Shown piece by piece: positions 11,277 to 19,284 of a DNA stretch of 64,000 nt. The stretch's first letter is position 1. Each line of letters opens with the position of its first letter. A model generated the notes under the pieces. The model worked only from the letters and a program-made list of their open reading frames with translations, ran no database searches and had not been told where the DNA came from. The translations under genes were made by a program, and so were the position numbers. The DNA lies in NCBI RefSeq assembly GCF_028473745.1, contig NZ_CP101137.1:1612001-1676000 (forward strand), written 5' to 3'. The stretch comes from Streptomyces sp. M92. GTDB lineage: Bacteria > Actinomycetota > Actinomycetes > Streptomycetales > Streptomycetaceae.

Positions 11277-11363
11277 GGCTCAGGACCGGACGGACCTCCG
11301 TTCAGGGCCGGACGGACCTCGGCTCAGGACCGGACGGACCTCGGCTCAGGACCGGACGAATCC
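11277..11363. repeat. Four imperfect 21-23-bp direct repeats at the sigma factor 3' end
   Basis: Units beginning near 11277, 11300, 11321 and 11343 share the core TCAGGACCGGACGGACCTC. The last unit overlaps the stop and final codons (FVRS) of the sigma factor gene. The array therefore looks like serial duplication of the gene's own 3' end, or of an element that fuses with it. Confidence 0.75.
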
Positions 11364-11942
11364 CAGCTCGGGGTCCTCACGCAGCTTACCGAGCGCCCGG
11401 GACACCGCCGACTTCACCGTACCCACGGAAACGCCGAGCACGTCGGCCGTCTGGGCCTCGCTGAGATCCTCGTAGTACCTGAGGACGACCATCGCGCGCT
11501 GCCGGGCGGGCAGCTTCATGATCGCCCGCCACATCGCGTCGTGCAGCGCCTGGCGCTCGGCCGGGTCGTCGCCGGCCGGTACGGACTCCGGCTCGGGCAG
11601 CTCGTCGCAGGCGAACTCGTCGACCTTGCGCTTGCGCCACTGCGACGTCCGGGTGTTCACCAGCGCCCGGCGCACATAGCCGTCGAGGGCCCGGTGGTCC
11701 TCGATGCGCTCCCAGGCCACGTAGGTCTTGGTGAGGGCGGTCTGCAGCAGGTCCTCCGCGTCGCTCGGGTTCGCGGTGAGCGACCGGGCGGTGCGCAGCA
11801 GCACCGGCTGGCGGGCCTTCACGTACGACGAGAACGACGGGTACGGGAAGGCCTGCGCCCTTGCCACGGCTCTGGCCGGAGCCTTGGCCGGGGCCATGGC
11901 GGTGGCGGCGTTCGAAGCGCTGGTGCAGACGGGTGCGGTCAT
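11346..11942 (-). CDS. ECF sigma factor, SigE-family
   Basis: A 198-residue group IV RNA polymerase sigma factor. An Ala-rich N-terminal tail of about 30 residues precedes region 2 (about 40-105, with SDAEDLLQTALTKTYVAWERI and a WRKRK segment). Region 4 (about 130-185) has LPARQRAMVVLRYYEDLSEAQTADVLGVS and the TVKSAVSRALGKLR recognition helix. The architecture matches the actinobacterial SigE/ECF-39-41 type (SACE/SigE family). No anti-sigma gene is adjacent, which is typical of many of these. The Shine-Dalgarno site before the ATG is weak. The 3' end is embedded in a short direct-repeat array. Confidence 0.9.
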   Translation of the reverse strand: MTAPVCTSASNAATAMAPAKAPARAVARAQAFPYPSFSSYVKARQPVLLRTARSLTANPSDAEDLLQTALTKTYVAWERIEDHRALDGYVRRALVNTRTSQWRKRKVDEFACDELPEPESVPAGDDPAERQALHDAMWRAIMKLPARQRAMVVLRYYEDLSEAQTADVLGVSVGTVKSAVSRALGKLREDPELGFVRS

Positions 11943-12142
11943 GTCTCAACGCTATGAGCGCGAGGGTGCCCGGCGGATCGCCCGCAGGTCCCGAAGCCGC
12001 GTCCGCCTCAGGTTGTAGGGGTGGTGCTGACTGCACCTCCTGTAGGTGGACGAGGGGAGGAGAGGCAGTACGGGTTCACCCGGGTTCACCCCTGGGGGCC
12101 ACCGCGGGCAGGACCGCCGGAAGGTCCCCGCGCACCCGAGAA

Positions 12143-12189
12143 CGCCTGGGCGGCGGTGCCGGAACAACCGGTACACCGCCGCCCAGGCG
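12143..12189 (-). terminator. Strong terminator of the small secreted protein gene
   Basis: A 16-bp perfect stem (12143-12158 and 12174-12189) has a 15-nt loop that itself contains CCGG-AACAA-CCGG. It lies about 80 bp past the stop at 12271 and insulates the sigma factor promoter. Confidence 0.8.
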
Positions 12190-12270
12190 CCTTGCGACCC
12201 CATGAAGCACACCCCGCACGGAGAGTGAGGGACCGGGCGCGGGAGCGCACCCGCGCCCCGGCCCCTCAGC

Positions 12271-12597
12271 TCACCACCACAGCGGGGAGAAGCTGACGGC
12301 CACGTTGTCGTTGCCCTGGTTGACCGCCGTGAACGCGGAGCCGTCGACCTGCGCGGTGTTGCTCTGGTTCGAGGCCCCCGAGCCGACGGCCTGCTGCTGT
12401 GTGGTCGACGAGTTGCCGTTGTTGTCGTCGCCGACGCCGCTGCCGATGATGCCCGCGAAGGCCTCCGAAGCGGTCGCGTTCGATCCGTCGTCCGCGATGG
12501 CGCCGTTGTCCGCCGTCGCGATGCCGCCGAAGAGGGCGGCGGCGAGCGGCAGGGCGGCGACGGCGGCGACGACGCGGGCGGTACGGATGCTTGCCAT
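12271..12597 (-). CDS. Small secreted Asn/Ser/Gln-rich protein
   Basis: A 108-residue exported protein. The ATG at 12597 follows CTGGAGGAACAAC. The signal peptide ends near IATA-D, and the mature part is about 75 residues. It is acidic and low in complexity, with DDNNGNSSTTQQQ and SNQSNTAQ stretches and a terminal SFSPLWW. It has no cysteines and no enzyme motif. Small Asn/Gln-rich secreted proteins in Streptomyces can form surface layers or fibres (chaplins, rodlins), but this sequence matches neither, so the role is open. It has its own terminator. Confidence 0.75.
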   Translation of the reverse strand: MASIRTARVVAAVAALPLAAALFGGIATADNGAIADDGSNATASEAFAGIIGSGVGDDNNGNSSTTQQQAVGSGASNQSNTAQVDGSAFTAVNQGNDNVAVSFSPLWW

Positions 12598-13002
12598 GTT
12601 GTTCCTCCAGAACAAGTGCGCACCGGCTTGCGGCCGTGGGCGCGGTCAGTACGTGAAGCTGCCTGGACCTGCGTGAAGTTGCGTGAAGCGGTTAAGAACT
12701 CTGGCTCTTGCCGAGGCAGTTGGCCGACCGCCTCGACGCTGTGCACGACGTCGCGTGATCAGAATTGCCCACCGAACCCCGGCGAACCACCCCGGAAGGC
12801 CTGATTCGCCCTCAAGCGTGATGACAAGTCGATAAACCCCTGCGCTTCCCATCCACCCCAGCCCAGCGCAGTAGGGACACCTGCACCCCAAGCACCGCAA
12901 GAGGTGAAGCGTTCCAGCACTTTTTCCACCCCACCGCCCCGCCCCGGCGTGTCGTACGCACCCACCCTTCCCTTTTTCGAACGCGCGTACGAACATGAAG
13001 TC
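12598..13002. other. 405-bp intergenic region with no recognised gene
   Basis: This region separates two divergent genes and must contain both promoters. I see a short direct repeat GTGAAG-TTGCGTGAAG near 12651-12690 but no convincing coding frame, RNA or operator. Confidence 0.4.
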
Positions 13003-13875
13003 ATGGCCACCACAGACCGGCAGGCCACGACGCTGGCCCTCGCGCACGCCCTGTCAGCCGCCGAACGCGGTCTGGCCGTCATCCCCCTGTCCCGCACGAA
13101 GCTCCCGGCCCTCCGCTCCCCCCACCGCGACGACCCGTCCCCCGCCCCCTGCCACGGCGAGTGCGGCCGCCTCGGCCACGGGGTCCACGACGCCTCCACC
13201 GACCCGGCGCGCGTCCGCGAACTGTTCGCCGCCGCCCCCTGGGCCACCGGCTACGGCATCGCCTGCGGCCTGCCCCCGCACCACCTCATCGGCGTCGACC
13301 TGGACACGAAGTCGGAGACGGACTCCACGGCCGCCCTGCGCGAGCTGGCCCTGCGCCACCTGTTCACGATCCCGCCCACGGTCGTCGTCCTCACCCCGAG
13401 CGGAGGCCGCCACCTGTGGCTGAGCGGCCCGCCCGACGCCGTCGTCCCCAACTCGGCCGGCCGCCTCGCCCCCGGCATCGACATCCGGGGCGCCGGCGGC
13501 TACCTGGTCGGCCCCGGCTCCCGCACCCGCCACGGCGCGTACTCCGCGGCCCCCGGCACCGCCCACCTCGCCCCCGCTCCCTGCCCGCCCGCCCTCCTGC
13601 GCCTGCTCCTCCCGCCGCCCCGGCCGCGTCGGCACACTCCCGCCCACACCGGGACCGACGCCCACGGCCGGGGACTCGTCCAGTTCGTCCTCGCCGCCCA
13701 CCCGGGCCAGCGCAACACCCGCCTCTTCTGGGCGGCCTGCCGCGCCTACGAGAACGGCATCGGGGCCGCCCTGGTGGCCCCCTTGGTCGAGGCCGCCCGC
13801 AGCACCGGACTGACGGAACACGAAGCCCGCGCCACGATCGCCTCCGCGGCCCGCATGACGAGCCACCGCCCCTGA
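13003..13875 (+). CDS. Bifunctional primase/polymerase (prim-pol) N-terminal domain protein
   Basis: A 290-residue protein with the archaeo-eukaryotic primase-like prim-pol fold. ALAHALSAAERGLAVIPL is the conserved N-terminal helix and strand, IGVDLDTK carries the catalytic Asp pair, and PSGGRHLWL is the following His motif. A GIDIRGAGGYLVGPGS strand-loop is also present. A CHGEC...GHG cluster may bind metal. The C-terminal part (about 225-285) resembles the small helical domain seen in replication proteins. The ATG at 13003 is used, although no good Shine-Dalgarno is visible. It is chromosomal and lies 1.2 kb outside the integrative element. Such stand-alone proteins are common in Streptomyces and their cellular role is unproven. 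Confidence 0.8.
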   Translation: MATTDRQATTLALAHALSAAERGLAVIPLSRTKLPALRSPHRDDPSPAPCHGECGRLGHGVHDASTDPARVRELFAAAPWATGYGIACGLPPHHLIGVDLDTKSETDSTAALRELALRHLFTIPPTVVVLTPSGGRHLWLSGPPDAVVPNSAGRLAPGIDIRGAGGYLVGPGSRTRHGAYSAAPGTAHLAPAPCPPALLRLLLPPPRPRRHTPAHTGTDAHGRGLVQFVLAAHPGQRNTRLFWAACRAYENGIGAALVAPLVEAARSTGLTEHEARATIASAARMTSHRP

Positions 13876-13904
13876 CCGCTCCCGGCGCCTTTCGGAGCCA
13901 CGGT

Positions 13905-14213
13905 TCAGCCAGTACTCCTACGCGCCCCGGTGACCTTCGAGACGGGCAGCCGGCCGGCCCGGGAGGTACCGGCCAGGCTGTCACCGTCGACCGTCACGTC
14001 GAAGGCGAGGTTCAGCCGCGACGGCTTGGTGACCGCCTGCTTCCAGGTGAGCCGGTCGCCGTGGAGTACGACGTCACGCAGCGGTACTTCCTCCCCCGCC
14101 CCGTGGGCGGTACCGACGAGGAGCCCGTCCCCGCGCCGCCGGAACTCGGCGACCGCCGCGATCCTGCCGACCGGGGTCGAGATGGACAGGTCCCAGGTGC
14201 CTTGGACCGGCAT
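13905..14213 (-). CDS. Conserved small hypothetical protein (beta-rich)
   Basis: A 102-residue protein of alternating short strands (GTWDLSISTPVGRIAAVAEF, GLLVGTA, RLTWKQAV, LAFDVTVDGDSLAG). This fits a small lipocalin-like or beta-barrel fold. It lies 39 bp downstream of the DJ-1/PfpI gene in the same direction and is probably cotranscribed. I do not recognise a family with a known function. The Shine-Dalgarno site is weak. Confidence 0.6.
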   Translation of the reverse strand: MPVQGTWDLSISTPVGRIAAVAEFRRRGDGLLVGTAHGAGEEVPLRDVVLHGDRLTWKQAVTKPSRLNLAFDVTVDGDSLAGTSRAGRLPVSKVTGARRSTG

Positions 14214-14252
14214 GCTGTGCCTCTTCCTGACGACGAGTGGTGGACGGCGGCA

Positions 14253-14930
14253 TCAGAACCCGACGGGCACGGGTCCCTCGGCCTTCCACACGGTGCCGCG
14301 GCGCTCGTGGGCGAACAGTTCCTCGACGGCGTGGGCGATCCGCGGGCCCACCTCGCGCTCCAACAGGTACAGGCCCAGGTCGAGCCCCGAGGTGACACCG
14401 GCGCCGGTGACGAGGTCGCCGTCGTCGACGACACGGGCGTTCACCGCGTGGACGCCGGTGGCGTCGAGCAGGTCGAGGCCCATGTGGTGGGTGGTGGCGT
14501 GACGCCCCTCCAGCAGTCCGGCCATGGCCGGCACGAGCGACCCTCCGCACACGGCGGCGACGGTGACCTCGGGATTCTCCATCGCCGCCGTCAGCAGTGC
14601 GGGCAACTCGGTGGCGAGGGTGCGGCCCAGCAGCACGGGGATCGTCGCGTCGCCCGCCGCCGTGTCCTCGCCCGGGGTCTCGCCGGGCTCCCCGACACGA
14701 CCCGCCGCCCCGGGCAGCACGATCAGCCCCGCACGCCCGGGATCGAGCGCGGCCGTGGCCCGCAACGCCAGCCCGTTCGTACCGCTGACCACCTCCCGCG
14801 GCCCCTCGGCGGACACCAGCTCCACACTCACCGCACCGGGTGCGGCGGTAGCGCCGGCACACAGCACCTCGAAGGGGGCGACGGCATCGAGCGGATCAAA
14901 ACCGTCGAACAGAACGATCTGGGCGTGCAT
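14253..14930 (-). CDS. DJ-1/PfpI family protein
   Basis: A 225-residue class I glutamine-amidotransferase-like fold protein. The N-terminus (AQIVLFDGFDPLDAVAPFEVL) and the nucleophile elbow AAVCGGSLVPA, with its Cys, match the DJ-1/PfpI superfamily. THHMGLDLLDATGVHAVNARVVDDGDLVTGAGVTSGLDLGLYLLE is the usual C-terminal region of the subgroup that includes isonitrile hydratase and GATase1-like sensor domains. It has no AraC DNA-binding tail, so it is the stand-alone form. The start at 14930 was chosen for family length. The upstream in-frame start at 14975 would add 15 residues. The substrate is unknown. Confidence 0.85.
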   Translation of the reverse strand: MHAQIVLFDGFDPLDAVAPFEVLCAGATAAPGAVSVELVSAEGPREVVSGTNGLALRATAALDPGRAGLIVLPGAAGRVGEPGETPGEDTAAGDATIPVLLGRTLATELPALLTAAMENPEVTVAAVCGGSLVPAMAGLLEGRHATTHHMGLDLLDATGVHAVNARVVDDGDLVTGAGVTSGLDLGLYLLEREVGPRIAHAVEELFAHERRGTVWKAEGPVPVGF

Positions 14931-15060
14931 GGGGGTCACCCTCCAAGTCCGAGAATCCCGGCCCGCACCGGCCACCCCTCGAACCTAACGACCGCCCCAC
15001 CCACCTCCCAGCGGCAAAAACGACGCCTCTCAACGGATTCGCGCCGGTGGCCCGAACGGC

Positions 15061-15165
15061 GACGGCCCCCGACCGTGAAGCCTGGTCAGGGGCCGTCAAA
15101 CAACTGCGGTGGGTGTGGGATTTGAACCCACGGTGACTTGCGCCACGACGGTTTTCAAGACCTTT
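15061..15165 (-). repeat. attL: truncated tRNA-Ser(TGA) 3' half plus its terminator
   Basis: Positions 15061-15162 match 32452-32553 with about four mismatches and one gap. The part at 15107-15162 is the 3' half of tRNA-Ser(TGA), from discriminator to anticodon loop, and 15061-15098 is its downstream hairpin. The 5' half of the tRNA is missing beyond 15163, so this copy is not a functional tRNA. It marks the left end of the integrated element. A single change at 15139 (GCAA instead of GCGA in the variable-arm loop) separates the two tRNA copies. Confidence 0.9.
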
Positions 15166-15338
15166 CGGGGTCGGGTGTCCTTCCGGCTTCCCCCGCAGGT
15201 CAGACAGGTCTCGGCGCCCCGGCAGGGGCGATTCATCGCCAGCGTGCCCGCTACGTGCCCCACACGTTAGACGGCAGCCGCAAAGCTAGTGGGCAGCATT
15301 GGACACACCGCTCTCGGCCCTGCGCCCGCTCACCCGGA

Positions 15339-15485
15339 CTACCTCTGCAGCAGTTGATGCAGAAGAGCCACCACCGCAACAGCCACTCCAAGGGCTGCGC
15401 CTATGGCCGGATACTGCATGACCAGATAGACAGTGAAGGCTCCAACGAGCATGAGCAGAAGAGTCCGCGTACTGATGTGATCCAT
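15339..15485 (-). CDS. 48-residue two-helix membrane protein at the element's left end
   Basis: A small gene with a strong start: GGAGGGGTAA directly before the ATG at 15485. The product begins MDHISTRT and has two hydrophobic segments (about 8-23 and 27-43, the second AIGAALGVAVAVVALL), ending HQLLQR. It points toward attL and is divergent from the DnaB-N-like gene. Its size and topology resemble Spd-type accessory proteins of AICEs, or a small toxin-like membrane peptide. The function is unknown. Confidence 0.65.
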   Translation of the reverse strand: MDHISTRTLLLMLVGAFTVYLVMQYPAIGAALGVAVAVVALLHQLLQR

Positions 15486-15643
15486 TTACCCCTCCAAGTA
15501 GGTGTCTTGGACCAGCCTCAGCAGCGGACGGCCGTGATTGACGGGTTCTGACAGCCTTTTGTGATCCCTTACAGTTCCTGACAGACCATGACGTTAGGTA
15601 ACATCATGATCAAGTCATGTGGGGAAGAGGGTGGGGGTAACAC
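15486..15643. promoter_or_regulatory. Divergent promoter region with TGACAG direct repeats
   Basis: This lies between the 48-residue membrane protein and the DnaB-N-like gene. TCTGACAG and CCTGACAG occur about 32 bp apart, followed by CATGACGTTAGGTAACATCATG, which contains an inverted CATGA pair. TTACAG and TTAGGT are plausible -35/-10 boxes for the rightward gene. These are inferred by eye only. Confidence 0.35.
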
Positions 15644-16351
15644 GTGGCGCAGTGGCTTAGGCCGAAGCTCCCGGAGGGGCCTCTCCGGATCTTCAACAGC
15701 GAGCTTCACGTCCTACACGGCAAGGCTGGGTATCCCTCCGCACGAAAGCTGTACCTGGCCATAGGAAAGGCAGTCAGCCATACCAACATCCACCACGCCT
15801 TCGTAAAGCCCACTTTGCCATCGTGGGGCGTGGTCGAGTTGGTCGTTGAGCAGTTAGCTCACCGAGCTCGTCCTCGCCTTGTAGCCGAGACGGAAGTCAA
15901 CCGCTTCAAGGCACTGTGGGACAAGGCGCATGCCTCAGCCTCTACCCTCACACCGCCAGCCGACGAGTCGAGCCCACAGGCGCCTAGTCAACGCGAGTCG
16001 CCATCCGCCTCAGTTCCGTCAACGTTCCTGCCTGGCGCTTTCGCTGTCCCCCGACACCAACTGATCTACCAAGCGATCACGGACCTGCACAGGGCGGGCA
16101 AGCCAGTCGGCGTTCCGCAGGTCTCCGCAGAGCTCGAACGACGCGGGCAGCTCGAATTCTGCGGAGGCGAGGACTATCTCTTCGAGTGCGTGAAGAGCGC
16201 AATTAAAGGTGCGTACGAAGCAGGAATGAGTCTGCCGGAGTTCGCTGTCTTCAGCGCGCAGAAGGTCCGCGCGGCGGCAAAGGCACGCGCGGAGCTGGCC
16301 ACTTCGGTTCAGAAACCTGGCTCGGATACCGATCGGACGCGAAGAACGTAG
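15644..16351 (+). CDS. HTH-like plus DnaB N-terminal-like domain protein
   Basis: A 235-residue protein in two parts. Residues about 1-95 (PEGPLRIFNSELHVLH..YPSARKLYLAIG..) resemble the N-terminal helical/HTH region that precedes many Streptomyces signalling proteins. After a Ser/Pro linker, residues about 135-220 (HQLIYQAITDLHRAGKPVGVPQVSAELERRGQL..GGEDYL) match the N-terminal dimerisation domain of DnaB-type replicative helicases. The helicase ATPase is absent. It might recruit or inhibit host DnaB/DnaG during element replication. The GTG at 15644 follows GGGTGGGGGTAACAC. It faces the integrase gene, with a terminator between them. Confidence 0.65.
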   Translation: MAQWLRPKLPEGPLRIFNSELHVLHGKAGYPSARKLYLAIGKAVSHTNIHHAFVKPTLPSWGVVELVVEQLAHRARPRLVAETEVNRFKALWDKAHASASTLTPPADESSPQAPSQRESPSASVPSTFLPGAFAVPRHQLIYQAITDLHRAGKPVGVPQVSAELERRGQLEFCGGEDYLFECVKSAIKGAYEAGMSLPEFAVFSAQKVRAAAKARAELATSVQKPGSDTDRTRRT

Positions 16352-16370
16352 CGCAACTCGAACACGCGTC

Positions 16371-16395
16371 GGGGGCCTCTCGACGAGAGGCCCCC
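16371..16395. terminator. Bidirectional terminator between convergent genes
   Basis: GGGGGCCTCT (16371-16380) and AGAGGCCCCC (16386-16395) form a 10-bp stem with a CGACG loop. It sits between the DnaB-N-like gene and the integrase stop. Confidence 0.8.
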
Positions 16396-16437
16396 TCCGG
16401 CCACGCCGGTACAAGTGATTCGGCTAAGCCATCACCA

Positions 16438-17586
16438 TCAAAGCTGTGACTGCGATGCACCATCGCGCGTGGGAGCGGCATCGTGGCCGCTGAGCCACGT
16501 GTCCGCTGCTTCAGCAACCTGGTCGTCTCGACCGGCGACTGGCCGAGCGTAGTGACGGGTAGTGACGCTGGCATTCGAGTGGCCGAGCCGATGGGCTGCG
16601 GTCATCACGCCGTACCGGTCCGCGACCCACGTGCCGTGTGAGGCACGCAGATCGTGTGGAGTGACGTCAGTCAGTCCGGCGGCAGCCACGGCGGGGTCGA
16701 AGTACGCCTTGCGCCACTGGTTGTAGCGCAAGGGCTTGCCGCCGGGGGTCGTGAAGAGGAGCGCGTCATCCCCTCCGGGCAGAGTCTCCAAGTGCCGGCC
16801 GAGCCGCTTGGCAAGGGACGGGCCCACGCGGAGCAGTCGCTTCTGATGCGACTTGGGAGTGTCGAAGACCAGCGTGCCGTTCGCCTCGGCCAGGTTCTCG
16901 TCGACCAGGACGAAGCCCTCGGACACGTCGATGTCCACGCGCCGCAGGGCGAACGCCTCGCCGACACGAAGGCCTGCGTACGCAAGGAGAGCGATCAACA
17001 AGTCATGCGGCTTGGTCGCGCCCTTGACGATCCGCGACGCTTCCAGCGGCGTGAGGATGTGCGGCTCGGTCTGCGGCATCCGAGGCAGCCTCACGCCCCT
17101 GCACGGTGTCTGCGGGATCATGTCGTTGTCGACGGCAGAACGCATGATCTGCGACAGCACCCGATACGCCTGCCGGATGCGCGACGCACTGAGCCCCTTG
17201 GTCCGCATCGCCCCCACCCACTCGGTGACCGTGATGGGCCGAAGGCTGGAGAGTTCACGATCACCAAGTGCCGGATTGATCAACGAGTTGATCAGAGACC
17301 GGTATGACGCCTGAGTCTTGTGCTTGAGCTGAGGCGACACGGCCGCGAGCCAGCGTGCCGCCCAGTCGCGTACGGACGTCTGTCCCTCGGCCGGGTCGAG
17401 CCAGCGCCCCTCTTCGATCTCGATGCGCTTCCGCATGAGCCAACGGTCGGCGTCCGTAGTCGTGGCGAACGTCCGGTCCGCAGGACGCAGGACACCATCA
17501 GGTCCCGGATAGCGAGCTTGGAACCGGCCGGACGGCAGCTTGCGGACACGGCCGAAGCCCCGGCGGGACTTGCGCTTGCCAGCCAT
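16438..17586 (-). CDS. int: Site-specific tyrosine recombinase (integrase)
   Basis: A 382-residue integrase that inserts and excises the element at tRNA-Ser(TGA). It has an N-terminal AP2-like/arm-binding region (about 10-65), a SAM-like core-binding domain (about 70-165) and a catalytic domain. Visible catalytic residues are Arg207 (YAGLRVGEA), His311-x-x-Arg314 (HDLRASHG), His336 (LGHSN) and nucleophile Tyr346 (TTRHYAR). The start ATG at 17586 overlaps the xis stop as ATGA, so the two are translationally coupled. It is full length for AICE integrases and lies close to attL. Confidence 0.95.
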   Translation of the reverse strand: MAGKRKSRRGFGRVRKLPSGRFQARYPGPDGVLRPADRTFATTTDADRWLMRKRIEIEEGRWLDPAEGQTSVRDWAARWLAAVSPQLKHKTQASYRSLINSLINPALGDRELSSLRPITVTEWVGAMRTKGLSASRIRQAYRVLSQIMRSAVDNDMIPQTPCRGVRLPRMPQTEPHILTPLEASRIVKGATKPHDLLIALLAYAGLRVGEAFALRRVDIDVSEGFVLVDENLAEANGTLVFDTPKSHQKRLLRVGPSLAKRLGRHLETLPGGDDALLFTTPGGKPLRYNQWRKAYFDPAVAAAGLTDVTPHDLRASHGTWVADRYGVMTAAHRLGHSNASVTTRHYARPVAGRDDQVAEAADTWLSGHDAAPTRDGASQSQL

Positions 17587-17804
17587 CAGGCAGCCCTCCT
17601 GAGTCCCGTGGGCCGCAGGAGGATCGGTTCCACGGTGTTGGCGCTCACATACGCCTCTACGGCGGTTTCAGGGATACGGACGTGCCGGCCGACCTTCACG
17701 AAGGTGATGCGGCGCTCCTCAATGAGGCGTCGAGGAAAGCGGACCCCGGTACCAAGGCGTTCGGCGACCTGGTCCACGGTGAGAAGCCGGTCCACAGTCA
17801 CCAC
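17586..17804 (-). CDS. xis: Excisionase (HTH, Xis-type)
   Basis: A 72-residue DNA-binding protein with the MerR/excisionase winged helix: LLTVDQVAERLGTGVRFPRRLIEERRITFVKVGRHVRIPETAVEAYV. It overlaps rep by 7 bp upstream and int by an ATGA downstream, so rep-xis-int form one coupled operon as in pSAM2. It would bias the integrase toward excision. Confidence 0.9.
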   Translation of the reverse strand: MVTVDRLLTVDQVAERLGTGVRFPRRLIEERRITFVKVGRHVRIPETAVEAYVSANTVEPILLRPTGLRRAA

Positions 17805-19195
17805 TCCCCCTCGTCTGCGGCCAGTCCGGCCAACGCGTCGCGGGAAGTTTCACGATTGGTCTGGAGCCCGCGCGCGATGGTGCCGGCGAGGATGGATTCA
17901 CCCGGGCTGTGGCCGTGTCCGGCGTACTGCCAGTCGGTGAGGACGAGGACGGTTTCCGGCTCGCGGCCGTCCAGGGCGAGGGCGTCGTGTTCCTGGGCGG
18001 CGCGGTAGTCGGCGCGTGTCTGGCGCAGGGCGCCGAGGGTGGTGGAGAAGCGGCGGGATTTGGAGGAGAAGTGGCCGCGGAAGCCGAGCATGTGAGCCCA
18101 GGCCCAGAGGCGCCGGTCCGGGTAGAGGCGGTCCAGGTCGCGGCATGCGGTGATGAGTCGGCGGGTGTGGTTGGGGACGTGGTGGCGGTCGAGTTCGGCG
18201 AGTTCGCCGTTGCGGCGGTCAAGCGTGCCGGTGTTTTCGGCGGCTTTGGTGGAGTACTTGGCGACGTAGGAGGCGACGGCCTGTTCGGTGATGTCGGAGC
18301 CGTCGCCGAAGGCCTGCACCGGGCGCACGTCGAGCTGTGTGCCCCAACGGAAGGACCGGGCCGGTTGGTCCCCGGCGGCCGGGAGGGACACGGACGTGTA
18401 GGAGTGCGCGGCAGCAGCATGGATGGCGTCTGCGAGGAGACCGACCGTTGCCCAGTCAGGCGGGGGCGTTCCTGGTCCGTCCGGTCCGTCGAGCCGGATC
18501 ACGGCATGGAAGTGCAGGGCACCACGCTTCTGAAACTCGGCAACCTTGCCGTAGGAGACACGGACGCGGTCGGCGAGTTCGCGGCGGGTGAGGCCGGCGC
18601 GGGCGGCGAGTTCGCGGCGCAGGCGGGTGGTGAAGCGCTGCCAGAGCTGTCCGGCGTGGTTGTTGAACAGAACGGCGCCCGCGTAGTCGTACGTCGCCGG
18701 GTCGAGGGCGGTGCCCAGTTCCGGGGCGTCCGGGGTGTGTTGGGTGCCGCAACGGCAGGTGCCGTGGTCGGGGCGGTTGTGGACCGGGCCGAAGGAGGGC
18801 GCGGTGAGCGTGGCGAACACGCGCGGGTGATCCCGGACCGTGGTGGGAACGTCTCGGCGGTCGTCTCCGGCCAGGCCCGCGCGGATGAGGTGGTAGGTGT
18901 CGCCCGCGTAGGTCCAGGCGCAGGAGGGGCAGCGGGAGGCTCGGCGGTTGCCGCAGGCGAGGCGGAGGCGTCCGCCGGGCTCTACGGCGGTCGTGTAGTG
19001 GTGCAGGGTTTCGCCGGTGGTCTTGTCCTTGTGGAGGGTCCAGCCGGTGAGGTGGATGGGATCGGAGCAGCCGCCGGTGCGGCGGATCTGGTCTTCCCAG
19101 CGGGTGTAGTCGGGGGCCGAGGCGACGCGGAGGAGGTCGCCGAGGGTGGTCGGGTCGAGCAGCGAGGCATGCGAGGTCGGGGCGCGGTGCGCCAT
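17798..19195 (-). CDS. Rolling-circle replication initiator (RepSA-like)
   Basis: A 465-residue plasmid Rep. It contains a Cys cluster (Cys81, Cys89, Cys92: ACGNRRASRCPSC), the metal-binding HUH motif GALHFHAVIRL (His228, His230), and VASYVAKYSTK with candidate nicking tyrosines 310 and 314. These define the Rep family of pSAM2-type elements, which nicks the double-strand origin to start rolling-circle replication after excision. The ATG at 19195 begins an uninterrupted frame. The gene is upstream of and overlaps xis. Confidence 0.9.
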   Translation of the reverse strand: MAHRAPTSHASLLDPTTLGDLLRVASAPDYTRWEDQIRRTGGCSDPIHLTGWTLHKDKTTGETLHHYTTAVEPGGRLRLACGNRRASRCPSCAWTYAGDTYHLIRAGLAGDDRRDVPTTVRDHPRVFATLTAPSFGPVHNRPDHGTCRCGTQHTPDAPELGTALDPATYDYAGAVLFNNHAGQLWQRFTTRLRRELAARAGLTRRELADRVRVSYGKVAEFQKRGALHFHAVIRLDGPDGPGTPPPDWATVGLLADAIHAAAAHSYTSVSLPAAGDQPARSFRWGTQLDVRPVQAFGDGSDITEQAVASYVAKYSTKAAENTGTLDRRNGELAELDRHHVPNHTRRLITACRDLDRLYPDRRLWAWAHMLGFRGHFSSKSRRFSTTLGALRQTRADYRAAQEHDALALDGREPETVLVLTDWQYAGHGHSPGESILAGTIARGLQTNRETSRDALAGLAADEGEW

Positions 19196-19284
19196 GCTGG
19201 GTGCTTCCTTCCGGTTGTGAGATCGGTTGGGGACGGCGCCCGGGCGGCGGATGCTTGGCGGTATCGAGGCCGCCCGGGTGCCGG

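Noticed and set aside
15107..15162. A possible second tRNA-Ser gene
   Set aside because: Only the 3' half from the anticodon loop onward matches. The sequence beyond 15163 cannot form the acceptor or D arm, so it is an attachment-site remnant.
15138..15551. A 137-residue open frame on the plus strand at the left end of the element
   Set aside because: It runs out of the att repeat, has no ribosome site or protein-like pattern, and lies antisense to a better supported 48-residue membrane protein gene.
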